Assembly (NCBI GenBank): GCA_033065855.1
Contig: JAVXUO010000628.1
Coordinates: 1 to 64,000 of the forward strand
Length of the DNA stretch: 64,000 nucleotides
Origin: Escallonia rubra
Taxonomy: Eukaryota > Streptophyta > Magnoliopsida > Escalloniales > Escalloniaceae
Reading direction: 5' to 3'
Position 1 is the first letter of the stretch. Each line of letters begins with the position of its first letter. Below, one piece after another: positions 35,445 through 47,061 of the stretch. The position numbers and the translations under genes were made by a program. A model generated the notes under the pieces. It searched no databases. It had not been told where the DNA came from and was given only the letters and a program-made list of their open reading frames with translations.

Positions 35445-36713
35445 TGTTGCGAAACCAATAAAATAACCCTAGAGGGGGGGTGAATAGGATTTTAAGTCTA
35501 CTTTAAAAAATAACAAACAACAAATCTCAATCACAATAACTCAAATAAGCAAACAATCAATCTCAACACAAATGTAAAACGATAATGTAAAGAGAGAATG
35601 GTTTAGAGATACTTGACAAGGAGAATTAAATGGTTCGGCTTGATATACCCACAAGCCTACGTCCACCCCTTCAAGGAAGTCCCTTGAAAGGCCCTAGAAT
35701 CCACTAGTATGATCTTCCTTACGGGTCAAGATCGAACCTCTTACAATCCCTTGATGCTATGCCCACATCAAGAACAAGCTTTGACAAACCCAAAGCTCCA
35801 AAACTTGACAACCCCAAGCTTTGATACAAGAACCTTTCAATGAAGAAATGTGTACAAGATTTCACTCTTAATAAGTAGATGAGTACAAGTTGAAGTACTA
35901 GAATAAGAGAGATGCGTGTATGATGACTTATGAAAGTATTTATCTTTCAAATGTAAGCTCACAATAAATGTTCTCTTGAAAATGATGAGAAACCAATAAA
36001 AACAAGAGAGATTTGAACAATTGCTTTGATCTTTGAGAATATGAAAGATAGGAGAGCTTTGAATGCAATTGATGAATGAAAACTATGCCCAAGATGAGTA
36101 TTTATAGAGGTGGGAATAAATATGACCGTTTGGGGTTAGGTAGGGCATTAAATGCGCCAAACGGTAAATGCAGTCGACTGCAATGCACCATTGCAGTCGA
36201 CTGTAACCCAAAAGTAACCGTTGGAAATTCAAATTTCCAACTTGCAGTCGACTGTAATCCATTGCAGTCGACTGTAATAGGCTACTGGAAGTATTGCAGT
36301 CGACTGCATTCCAATGTAGTCGACTGTAATACCTCACTGCCCAACTTGCCAATGCAGTCGACTGCATTCCTGAAAATGCAGTTTTCTTGTTTTTAAAGCA
36401 TGAAAAACTTTTATGCATGCAAGGGAAACCTATGGGCAAGTTCTAGGTATACAGTTATCGTAACGATCATCTCTCTATGTCTAGTTTACAAAGACGGAAA
36501 TAAAAGCATGAAAACTTCAATCGACGAATTCCCTCTTTGATGCGTTCCGTTGAGAGTCTTTGACCGTGTTGCTCGTCTAATAATCCGTTTGCATGAGTAT
36601 GAGATTGTTCCTATTGCTTCATCAACTCAATGCATGTTAGACAGCATAATCATCAATGTTAGTTATCATCAAAATCAAATATAATCCTAGGTTAAATAAC
36701 CGTAGGGTTAACA
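35445..36713 (-). repeat. 3' LTR of a second copia element
   Basis: On the minus strand it starts TGTTAACCCTACGG at 36713, right after a polypurine tract, and ends near 35445. It is similar in plan to the first copia LTR (CCTATTCACCCCCC near its end) but not in sequence. It carries seven copies of a GCAGTCGACTGC-type palindrome. The left boundary is approximate. Confidence 0.65.
36165..36370. repeat. Seven GCAGTCGACTGC palindromes
   Basis: Copies at about 36172, 36194, 36243, 36263, 36296, 36315 and 36353, most followed by AAT or ATT. They lie inside the LTR of the second copia element, about 350-550 bases from its start. Confidence 0.85.
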
Positions 36714-36829
36714 ATCTCCCTCTTTTTTATGATGGCAAACATTGATTCAAATAATATGAGATATATAAGATAATAAAGCCAAAGAAGCATAACAATCTCA
36801 ATTAAAAACATAAGGGGTCATGAGAATAA

Positions 36830-36975
36830 ATCATGACAAAAAAACTCCCCCTATCTTAAGCAATATAGGGCTCCCCCTAACTTAAGTAATATAGGGCTCC
36901 CCCTAACTTAAGTAATATATGCTCATATCAAGTCCACACAAATATGAATCAACAATATTTTCTCCCCCTTTTGAC
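36830..36975 (-). promoter_or_regulatory. Multiple polypurine tracts
   Basis: CTCCCCCTA followed by TCTTAAGCAATATAGGG and two near copies at 36844-36915, with another CTCCCCC at 36962. On the element strand these are AGGGGGAG purine tracts. Repeated purine tracts upstream of the 3' LTR are a known mark of Sireviruses. Confidence 0.65.
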
Positions 36976-37313
36976 ATCATTGAAAAAGGTCAAGGGTGTG
37001 TGTGAAAGTGATCAACTTATGTATCCATCTATGGATAATCAATATTGCCAACAAGGGCATTCAAAATCAATAAAAACCTAAGTACTTGAATACCCATCAA
37101 AAGGTGTACCAATCACTTTTTACAAAGATAGCACAAATAGGAAGTGTAAATGATTTTAGAAATATGAGTGTGTGTGCAAATCAAATGAATATCAACAAAA
37201 TCAATAATGTTGAAAAGAGAAACATCAACCAAAGCATGCTTTAAGCATATTAAATAATGTTCAAGCATGAGAAGTGCAACTTGCATGATTAGCACAAGAG
37301 ATATAACATTTAG

Positions 37314-37740
37314 TCACATAGGTGAAGACATGCCAAGTTCTCTTCTAAGAGCGGTAAACCTCTTCGAATCTAAAGGTTTAGTGAAGATATCCGCTAATTG
37401 GTGATTTGTGTCCACGAAATCTAGAACAATATCACCTTTTTGCACATGATCACGGATAAAATGGTGTTTGATTTCTATGTGCTTTGTGCGTGAATGTTGG
37501 ATGGGATTTTTGGTCAAGTCAATGGCACTTGTATTATCGCATAAGATATGTATGTGATCATACTTGAGTCCAAAGTCCAAAAGGGTTTGTTTCATCCAAA
37601 TAATTTGTGCACAACAAGTACCAACTGCCATATATTCGGCTTCGGTGGTAGAGAGTGCAACCGAGTTTTGCTTTTTGAAACTCCAAGAAACAAGAGAGTG
37701 ACCAAAAAATCGGTAACCTCCACTAGTACTTTGCCGCTCG
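37314..37740 (-). pseudogene. Second copia element: RNase H fragment
   Basis: Starts in mid-domain (ERQSTSGGYRFFGHSLVSW), then ALSTTEAEYMAVGTC, CDNTSAIDLTKNPIQ, HIEIKHHFIRD and QLADIFTKPLD, ending at its stop codon. Upstream it is fused at 37741 to the truncated 5' LTR of the first element, so the rest of this copia is deleted. Confidence 0.85.
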
Positions 37741-38550
37741 GTTTTAAAGTAATAACATAAATAATTATTATAAATCAGCACAGAGATTTATACTAGTTTA
37801 GGCCTACCAGCCTACGTCCAGTCCCCGAGCACTCCACACAAGGGAGACCTACGCGAGCCTTTTACTAACTAGCTAGCTTTGGGTGCTAGCTCAAACCGCA
37901 GTACAATTCCCGAAACCCTTCCAAAGTTTCCAACAATTACAAATAAAAAATGATTTACAATTGAGATACTATAACAGACTCCTTTTTTGAGTAGATATTA
38001 CAATGATATACAATAATACTAAGCTTTCTTAGGTGGGAAGATCTATATCCTTTCAAGAACCAAACCAAGAAGCTTACTTCAAACTTTCTAAAAAATGAAC
38101 TCACTCAATAAAGAATAGATGGAAGCATGAAATAAGATGAGAGAGTATTTTGAGAAGAGTGAGAGAGATTTTTCAAAGATTGGCAAAGTTAAGCAATAAA
38201 TGCTCTCAAGATTCCTTTTTATACTTGAGGAGAAAATGAACCGTTAAAACGGGAAGACTCAAAGATTGCTTTGAATGAAAACTCTTGGTTTTAGTTCTTT
38301 ACTTGAATTTCTAGGAGATCTTCAAGAAAGTCTTAGTTACAAGAATAAAAAGTACTTTCAGCTCTTGAATCTTCAAAGTAGTCCATGTCCTTGATCAATC
38401 CCCAATTCAAGTCCAAATTCACACTTTGTCCAAGGGATGTTCTTTGTCTTTGTTTGATTAAGATAAAGCCTGAAATATTTATCTTAATAATAGAGTTAGA
38501 TTAATGTTAGGAATAATAATCTTGGAATCATCAAAATCTATAGATCAACA
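37741..38550 (-). repeat. Sirevirus 5' LTR, truncated
   Basis: Matches 26250-27075, with the start TGTTGATC at 38550 followed by the right CCAAG duplication. The last 70 or so bases, the primer-binding site and gag are missing at the 37740/37741 junction. Confidence 0.85.
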
Positions 38551-38555
38551 CCAAG

Positions 38556-38765
38556 GATGCGATGGACATCATTTTGGCATCACAACACTTCGACACCATG
38601 GGGGAGATTGGGGCATCCTCTGAGTCCTCGTATAGACGGGGGCAATGAAGGACATTTCTCTACAAATCAAAATAGGTTCCCTTTAGGTAAACACCGGAAA
38701 GCTGTGACATCCAAATACGAGAGCGGGGCTGATAGGGATGCAAGTTAGGTCAGGTTTTTATGAGT
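38556..38765. other. Short host stretch between two retroelements
   Basis: Unique sequence with no recognised feature. It separates the Sirevirus right duplication from the left TGAAC duplication (38766-38770) of the next LTR. Confidence 0.5.
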
Positions 38766-41700
38766 TGAACTGTAACATCCTGGAAATCCGGAGCTCCATC
38801 GCCCCGAAATTCTTGAGTGTTAACCTACCACATCACATCAAACCTGTCAAATCTTGTTTAATGATACATACTTCAGAGCATCTAACTAGACATCAACTCA
38901 AAATTTTCAAAATACAAGATTACAAAACTGCTTAACTTAAACTATTAAACTTAGGCTCTTTACAAACTCGAGTTTGTTTAGAACAAGTTAACGGTACGGA
39001 CTTACGCATGGATCTTACTATACAGTAGTGGTGAATTCTCTGGAATCTCACACGGACTCTAAACCCATTCCCGAGCATTCTACAGCTAATCATTACCCGC
39101 AGAAGGGAATCAAACAAAGGGTGAGCTTTTGAGACCTCAGTAAGGTCGCTCAAGGACAACCGAAGGTATTACAAAAGACTCAAGAGTCTATCCGATGATA
39201 ATTTTTCAAAAATATTATAATCAATCATAGACCGTTTGATGATTTCCAAAACGATCATAATCAACCATAAATAGATAACAAAACAAACATTAAATATCAT
39301 TTTCAAAGCCATCATTTTAAAATGCAATGATCAATTTCCAAAGGACTTTAAAATGAACATAGATGCTTCAAAGGGCAATAGGGGAAGGGTTTCATACAAC
39401 AACAAACAGTTTGATCACAATATGGGAAAGAGTTTCAATTCAATCCCCTTCAATCAGATAACAAGACATTCATTTGAACGTCATTTTTCAAATAATCATT
39501 GTAAGATACAGTGTAAGAAAATTCAAAGGTATTGATCCTGGACAGAGGCAATGCCATTTAGGCAATGCATAGAGAGTGTACAACATGCATGATGTACGAT
39601 AACTATACCTTCTCATTAAGGCACTAGCCTTGCGTAATTACGCATGTTCAGATCCCTTACAACGCCTTCCCACAGAACAGATTCCCAGATCAACATAGAA
39701 AACAACAATAATAGAATTTACAAGAAATTCAATGCTTGACATGCAATAAAAATGAGCATCAATATAAATTCAAATAACCAAAATCAATTAGGGTTTCGAT
39801 GACATTTAAACATGTTGACATCAATTTGTCATTCAGGGTTCAAAAATAGCCTCAAACAAATAGTAAGAACAAATATGAACAGTTATCGAATTTAGGCACA
39901 ATAATTCAGAAGAAAGAATGCAAAAAATTATCGAATTTGCCCAGCATGCAATAACAAGCGAGCATCGATAAGATTTTCAAATAACCGATTCAGGTTCAAT
40001 GTTGGGTTTTTCTTGGCAATAACATGCGGATATCAATACAAGTCTCAGGGTTTGACAATAGCCATAAGCAAATCGAAAGAATACTTACCAACACAAGTAA
40101 TCAAGATTAGGATTCGGACAGAAGTCCTTACTCAGGATTCAGATAGAAACTCTTACCAGAATCCGAAGCTAAGCTAGTCTAACCGGAAAGTCTTTTACTT
40201 TAACCTAAACGGAACAATCCAATTATTAGAATACAGTCTACGCTACGATATTATAAACTCAATATTGACTCACGCATATTTCCAGAACGGCCCCCTCACC
40301 GAGTATGTAAAATTATCACAATGCCCATTATGTGTAAAATTATCAAAAGCACCCCTCTCACACTTAAATTACCAAAACATCCTTCATGTAAGTAGAATCA
40401 CTAAAACATCTCTGTCGTATGTGAATCTACCCAAAAGTACATTTTACAGGTAAAATTATCAAAATACCCCATGGAGATTTTTGGCAGCGAAAAAATCTCA
40501 AAAAACACATTAAAACACTACTTTAAGTATCTTGAAGTCATTTTTACGCTAAAAACTATTTTAGAAAATTTTTGCCCGAAAATTCCGAATCGGTGTCCGG
40601 ACCGAACACTCATAAGCCGGTTCTGCGCTATCGACTTTGGAATGGGTCACAAAAATTTTAAAAATGAACATATCATTAATATAACGTTTCACTAAAATTT
40701 TCAGATTAAAATAACTTGATTTTGTATGCTAAATAAATCAAGAATTTCTTTTAATCGATACCCTAATTTAACGTTCTTTGCGGGCACCAAAAATTTCCAA
40801 TTTTTTCCTCAGGGTATGTCTCGTAAAAATAATGGGGGTTACTGTTTTGGACTTTGTCAAAATCTAAGCAGAACTATTTTTTTAAAAAAAATTATTGAAT
40901 AAACCGCCTAAAAATTCCCTACTTTTAATGACACTTACAACACTGTTCAAATAAAAATGCACACCTTCACACACGCGCACAGTCCTTCTCTTCATTCTAT
41001 CGAGGCACAAACTCTCAATTCTCACACGTTACACACACACTGCTACACATATACATACCTACCTACACCTAAAACACACAGACCAACACAATCATACACT
41101 CAAATTACTCACATATATAGACTCAACAAACACACACACAGAGCAATACACATGATACACACACTGCACACACCCATAACCCCTCTCCTTTACCCTTAGA
41201 CACACTTACGCACATTGATGCTAGGGAAAGGGGGTTCGTGCCTACGTGGAGATGCCACAAAGGATGCAGTCTGAATCAGCTTCCAAGTAGGCAAAGTGGG
41301 AGACAACAAGGATGGAGTAAGGGCTGAGAGCAAGGCTCCCCAGACAGATCGCGAGGGCTGACAGCATTACGCAGGCAGAGCGACGACGAGCAGGGCCGAC
41401 AGTCGGCAGTCCAAGTCAAGGTCCGAGTCAGGGGTGCAGCGTCAAGGGTCCGATGTCAGAAGTCCAAATGTGTTTCTCTCACTAGAATTCCAGAGAGAAT
41501 AGGCTTTTTAAAGAGAGAAAATAAAAGTGTCGAATAAGAGAGTCGTCCCCCCAATGAGCTCCAAAGTCCACTATTTATAGGAAAAAGTATACATGTGTCA
41601 TCAGCTGACACATGTCGTCCCCGGGGAGTGACACGTCACCAGGGGGTGTCTAAAGCACCGATTCTCCGTTGGACTGTCGGTCCCCGAGTTCGTGCTGCCC

Positions 41701-42044
41701 TGCCCTTGCAGCATCTCTCTACCTGTCTGAGGAGACTGACCACACCGAGGTAGCATGATCAGAGTAGCCCGTTGCCCCAGCCATCGGTCCAAGCCCTTAC
41801 TGAATCCCACAAGGTGCGTCAAGAGACGCGCAGAAAACCTGATAGCTGTGAGGGTTGCCCTTGTAGCTAACTGCCAGGCGGACTAGGCGTGATGCCCTCC
41901 GAGGACCTGCTCCCATCCTCGAGTGACCCAGGGGTCATTGCCCTGGGGGTGTCGACGATCAATGGTAACATGAGTGGACATAATCGCTGCTCAGTGCTCA
42001 GAGTCCGTTGCAGGGGGTCTTCGTGTCGGAGCCCCCTGTGATTG

Positions 42045-42270
42045 TGCCGGGGATGGCTTTAAGGTGGTGAGCCCATCCCGTTGGGAAGGCCGGAGCCCCC
42101 GGTGATTGTGTCGGCGATGGCTTTAGGGTTGTGAGCCCATCCCGCTGCGAGGGCCGGAGCCCCCGGTGATTGTGTCGGTGATGGCTTTAGGGTTGTGAGC
42201 CCATCCCGCTGTGAGGGCCGGAGCCCCTTGGTGATTGTGTCGGCGATGGCTTTAGGGTTGTGAGCCCATC
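42045..42270. repeat. About 64-bp tandem repeats (four copies)
   Basis: Copies of GGAGCCCCCGGTGATTGTGT followed by CGGCGATGGCTTTAGGG and GTGAGCCCATCCCGCTG, adjacent and nearly identical. Confidence 0.85.
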
Positions 42271-42544
42271 CTGCAAGTACGTAACATGATTGCGGTGCAT
42301 GGGTGCGGCGACTATCATCGCGAGACAACACCTGGTGCCATGGCACATATCATGAGAATGGCATAAGAGAGCGGCGACGAGTGTCGCGAAATGATAGCTA
42401 GACGAGAATGCACGGCCGCGAGCAACGGTTGTCGCGACGATGACGCGCAGGTGATGAAGAGCGTCGTGCGCCCACTGGTGAATGAGCGCCGTAGAGTTTG
42501 TTGAGTGAGATGCCAGCAAGGGTGAGCAGCCTCCCCCCAAGGAC

Positions 42545-42705
42545 GAGGGTGGTCGACCCCCTTCTAAAGAGGGTGGCCGACCCCCTTCTCAAGAGGGTGG
42601 CCGACCCCCTTCTCAAGAGGGTGGCCGACCCCCTTCTCAAAAGGGTGGCCGACCCCCTTCTCAGGGGAGTGGCCAAACCCCTTTAAAGAGGGTGGCCGAC
42701 CCCCT
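42545..42705. repeat. 26-bp tandem repeats of GTGGCCGACCCCCTTCTC
   Basis: Six head-to-tail copies of GGGTGGCCGACCCCCTTCTC plus AAGA, the last ones diverged. They generate a repetitive open frame (GVGHPLEK) on the minus strand that is not a gene. Confidence 0.85.
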
Positions 42706-43130
42706 CGGGGGATTCGCGCTCGGAATTTGATCGCTCGTTCGAATGTTCGAGTGACGAAGCACTTTGACCGGCTGATGGCGTTGAACAATTGACTGGCAAA
42801 TGGGTGATGTGTCGCGCAACATGGGTCCCTTAGCGGGCCCTGAGGTGCGGTCCGGATAGGTTGGGAACATAAGCCCCATGTGTGTGGTGTGCGCGGAGGG
42901 GCAACCCGAGCGGGCACCACACGCATAAACGGTGTTGCTGGCGATCGGGTAACGGTAACCATGAATTATGCGGAACAAAGTGACGATGTGGTTTAATGGA
43001 GACACAGTGCGTTAGAAAAAAATTGAGCGCGAAAAGGCTTAAGCAGTGAAAAATGAGAGTTGGTGGATTTTGAGGGGAAAAAAGTGGTTTGAATTTTGAA
43101 TGGGTGGTTGAGATTGAAAGGTGGCCCACC

Positions 43131-43143
43131 CCTATAAATAGTG
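43131..43143 (+). promoter_or_regulatory. TATA box of the antisense PMD gene
   Basis: CCTATAAATAGTG lies about 85 bases before the ATG at 43226, with a purine-rich AGAGAGAGAAGAGG leader between. The spacing suits a plant core promoter reading to the right. Confidence 0.55.
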
Positions 43144-43225
43144 AAGGGGGGAAGAGATTTTTGCAAAAAAAGCTCATTTGCATCTTTGATCAAGAGAGAG
43201 AAGAGGAAGCAGAGAAAAAAGTGAA

Positions 43226-46200
43226 ATGGTGAGAGAGGGAAAGCAGGTGGCCGAGGGGTCGGCCGACGATGGGGGTCGGCGGGGCCAAGGGTCGGTGGGG
43301 GTGGGGAAAGAGAAAGAAGAGGGGAAGGAGGAAGAAGGGAGGAAGAGGGAAAGGGGAGGGGGGGTCGGCCGAACGAGGTTGGTCGGCCACCCCAGGGGAG
43401 CTGGCCATCTGGTTGGCTGATGGTGCGTTCACGGTGCCTTGGAGTAGTGTGTCAATGGGCGAGGAGCCACGAGTGCCATCACCCTATGTGCAGGCTCCGA
43501 GCTGGGAGGAGGCGCCCGTGCCATCACCGAGGTATGTTGCGGGGTTGTTGGTGGAGCGGGAGGATATACCCTGGGCACCTGTGGTGTTCAAGGGCCATGG
43601 TGCGATGCCGATCGGGTGGGACTTTTAGTGTGAGCATATGGTGGAGACGCCGCGGTGGGCGGCACTATTGCAGACGTTGGGGTTACTGCCGTCGGTGAAC
43701 ATTTCGGGGAGGGGCCTGGAGTTATAAAGAGATACGTCCGGGATGACCCTACTGCTGTCGAGGTGGAGCACTCAGACACATACCTTTGCGACTGAGTTTG
43801 GTGAGATTGGGCCGATGCTGCTGGATGTGATGATGCTGACGGGGCTACCGATGCAGGGAGAGTTGGATGCGCGTGTGACGCGGCTCAGTGGTGAGGAGCG
43901 GCTGTTGTAGACGCAGTTGCTTGACTTTTTATCGGAGACGAGGCAGCACCAAAAGGGGACATACGATGGGTGGCTCCGACTGCTCTATGGCATTGCGCAG
44001 GCGAGGTCGGGGCAGAGATTGGGTACTGCTGCTCATTTTGTGATGGGGTCGTATCACAAGGATGAGTGGTATGAGATGGTGCCCTTTCTGACGATGTTCT
44101 TGTTGAGGTGAGTATTGTACTTTCCATTGATTTTATGTGTGCTTATGTGATGTTTATTTGATGCCGTGTATAATGAGGTGCCATGTGTTTGCAGATTTGT
44201 GTTTGAGGGGACGTCGGAGGTTGGTATTTCCCTTGGCAATTCGGATGGCGCAGGGGAAGCGTGTTGGGCTGGCTCCCGTGTATCTGGGCACCCTGTACTC
44301 ACGACTGGATCAGTTCATGAATGACGTGAAGCGGTCGTATGGGCGGTACTAAGTGGCGACGTACGTGGACTGGATGTTCCTGCATAAGTACTTGTACGAG
44401 TGCTTTCCTGATTATCAGCCGACAGGGTACCCGTGTGAGCATCCGGTATCGACGATGAGGACGGTGGTGCATGGAGGCAGGTCGCGGGAGGTGGCGCTGT
44501 GGTGCAGCGGGTCACGGGCGGGCATCAAGAGGCCGGATTGTCCGCTGTCACGGCTGATAGATTCGTGAAGGTGTGCTTGGCGCGGCCGTACAGATATATG
44601 CATGCGTCATATGGAGTACCTCCCTGGTTGCATGGACATGAGATGACGAGAGACTTGACCAGAAGGGGGGGCTTGGCGCCGGCGGATGTTGTGCTCTTGG
44701 TGGCCTATTTTCCGGGTTGGCTTCCGGTGATGATTGATGATGGTGCGAAGCCCAGCGGAGAACCTGTATTATGTGGCCCGGTATTGCCCGGACCGGTTGT
44801 CGCTGGCATTTTGGCTATGACTTGGAGCCGCCGTGTGGGTACCGTGGCCCGTGGAGTGTGATGACCGCATTTGGGTACACACGGTATGATAGAGTCCGTG
44901 AGTGGCCAGCACCGGTGACAGAGTGGAGACTGCTGGGGACAGCGGTAGCGGGGGTAGTGACAGTGGAGTATGCGCAGTGGTGGGAGCGGCTGCGGGTGAG
45001 TTGGCCGGAGTGGTTGGCACAGCCATCAGGTACACGTCGCCTGGTTGACGTGTTTGCATGTGACCGGGCGTTGAGCTTGATATCGACGACAGCTACTAGA
45101 CAGGATGGCATGCTGGTGTTAGTGTCGGGGAGTGCTCCTGTGAGCTCGGAGAGAGATCCAGACGATAAGCGAGACGAGGAGGGCGAGGGGTTTGAGGATG
45201 ATGCCCCGGGGGAGGACTGTGGAGAGGAGCTTGTGGTGCTGGTGCCGAGGGTACCCGGGGCCGACAAGGGGCCGCTGTCGGCACTTCGAGTTGGGATGAT
45301 GGAGAGTGCTCGTTAGGTGAGTGCAGGCACTTCGGGCTCACGTCTCGCAGGGTCGAAGAGACCGCGAAAGGCATTGGAGGAGCCAGTGGTTGAGGTAAGC
45401 ATTGTTGTTGCTATTTTTGATTAAGTCTTGTTTATTGATATCATAATAGGAAATTGTTGATGTACTGACGATCCCTTTGACAGGAGCATTAGGAGCAGGT
45501 GGTGGAGGGAGGCAGCGATGTAGGTGCGGTTGCCGAGGTAGAGGAGGCGAGGGTAGTCGGGTTTGATGAGCCAGCAGGCGGGGATGAACCGGAGGTGGCC
45601 GGTGTGAGCAGTAGGGTGAGTCCACTACCGATTACTGAGGAGAGAGTGGAGAATATGTACGGTGGGTTGATCAACGAGTCGCTGATGTTTGATGCTAGTG
45701 GCTACCGGTGGACAGGCATAGAGACGGAGGCCGCGATGGGTGAGCGGGAGGACCCGGTGGAGTTGAAGCCTGCGATGGTAGCCTCGGTGCGCGAGGTGGA
45801 GATTCCAGTGCAGCCTGTGGCGGAGCGTCAGCAGGATGCGTCGTCGGGGTCGGGTGTCGAGACGGGTGCGACATTGATGGAGATGCACTCGATGACTGTC
45901 GGTGCACAGGCAGCAGGAGGAGTGCGGGAGAGGCCTGCGGTGGGGGGGATTGGGGTAGCAGCTGGAGTGGTTAGTAGGGGATTGTCGAGTGGGCAGGCCG
46001 ACGTCGTATCATGGGAGAGTCTCCAGTTGCCTGCTGAGACGGTGCGCCGATTGGAGCTGGTGAAGGCAGCGTTCCCGCAGACGTTTGAGGGAGTGACTGT
46101 GGGGAACCCGGTTCTGTAGAGGTGGTTGTATGCAAGGTTCGTGGAGTGGTTCATGCCTCTTGCTAGTGTCCCTGTGGTGGGCTGGACGATAGAGTTCATT

Positions 46201-46622
46201 GAGCGGACGCTGACAGAGTTTGCACCGTTTACATCCCTGGGCGTGCAGTTGGATTGGCTGGCTGACTTCATGAGGTCGAGGAGCAATGGCGGGGCTATGG
46301 GGGAAAGGATGGCCTTGGTGCAGATGGATGAGGTGTTGCTCGAGAGGCGGCGTACAAGGTTGGAGGTGGAACGGTCAGAGATTAACGGTGAGCTGGTCAT
46401 GATCAACAGGGAAGTGGCGGAGATAGATATGTAGCTGACCGATCTACAGAGACAGCTGAGCGACCTACAGAGGCGGCGGGCTGATGTAGAGGTGCGAGAG
46501 GCTGAACGTCTGAGGCGACAGGCTGAGTTTTAGGCGGGATACTCGGCACTGCAGGTTCATCGTCAGGCATTGCAGGCGTTTAGCTCTCATCCGGTGGCAT
46601 CGTTGTTGTCTAGCTTCCTGTA
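43226..46622 (+). pseudogene. Plant mobile domain gene carried antisense in a gypsy element
   Basis: Coding pieces with plant introns at 44109-44194 and 45395-45483 (GT-AG, 86 and 89 bp). The first part reads WAALLQTLGLLPSVNISGRG, then LLLSRWSTQTHTF, EFGEIGPMLLDVMMLTGLPM, the PMD (aminotransferase-like mobile domain) signature. Later parts read GKRVGLAPVYLGTLY, FGYDLEPPCGYRGPWS and VFACDRALSLI. Then comes an acidic linker and a C-terminal coiled coil (LERRRTRLEVERSEINGELV). There are stops in the frame at 43627, 43726 and 43908, frameshifts near 44215 and 44500, and later stops at 46118, 46432 and 46531. The gene faces the retroelement's pol (ending at 47062). Extra antisense ORFs between pol and the 3' LTR are known in Tat-type Ty3/gypsy elements. 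Confidence 0.7.
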
Positions 46623-47061
46623 GGGCTTACGATAGATTTATGTACGAATAATGCCCGATAGTGGCCGAAAAACTTCATGTGTATATATATTTTCGTTGAT
46701 GTTTCAAGTATAGCTGTGTGTTGTCTTATTGACGCTTGTTGTGGGTGCATGGTGTGCATATTGTCTGTTGCGATTGTTGAATGTCTTGTGTCTGATGGTT
46801 GTCTATTGGTGTTCCCCCCCTTCCGCCGAGGGTAAATAACTTAGTGATCAGAAATGAACAATGAGTGTATGCTAAGCACAAACGTATGTAGCGAAAAGAC
46901 TGTGTATTGATAATGTCTGGATCAAAATGTCATTACATAAAGAAGAACTTGTAATAAGCAACAAAAGCTACAAGTCAAAACATGTGTGTATATACAACAA
47001 AATGTCGTGGAAATGTTCTAAACTGTGGGCGTGAGAGCGGGGGGGAACAATCTGCAGCTGA

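Larger units (their letters stand above)
26195..38550 (-). mobile_element. Ty1/copia retrotransposon of Sirevirus type, with nested insertions
   Basis: Bounded by a perfect 5-bp duplication CCAAG (26190-26194 and 38551-38555). Direct LTR copies lie at 26195-27075 and 37741-38550, and both begin TGTTGATC on the minus strand. From right to left: truncated 5' LTR, second copia fragment, integrase C-terminus and RT start, solo LTR insertion, RT end and RNase H, env-like ORF, polypurine tract, 3' LTR. Gag, protease and most of integrase are missing, apparently deleted together with the end of the 5' LTR when the second copia piece was joined at 37741. An env-like ORF after RNase H and AGGGGGAG purine tracts point to the SIRE/Maximus lineage. 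Confidence 0.85.
41216..43130 (-). repeat. Gypsy 3' LTR / untranslated region
   Basis: On the minus strand there is a TATA box (CTATAAATAG, 41571-41580) followed by a transcript-like stretch that ends TAGCATCA at 41216, as expected of the R-U5 part and end of an LTR. The start of the LTR was not found. The remainder is GC-rich with two sets of tandem repeats. Confidence 0.5.

Noticed and set aside
43190..46406. Long minus-strand frames opposite the PMD gene
   Set aside because: Codon-position shadows of a GC-rich coding strand; only the plus strand shows PMD residues and sensible introns.
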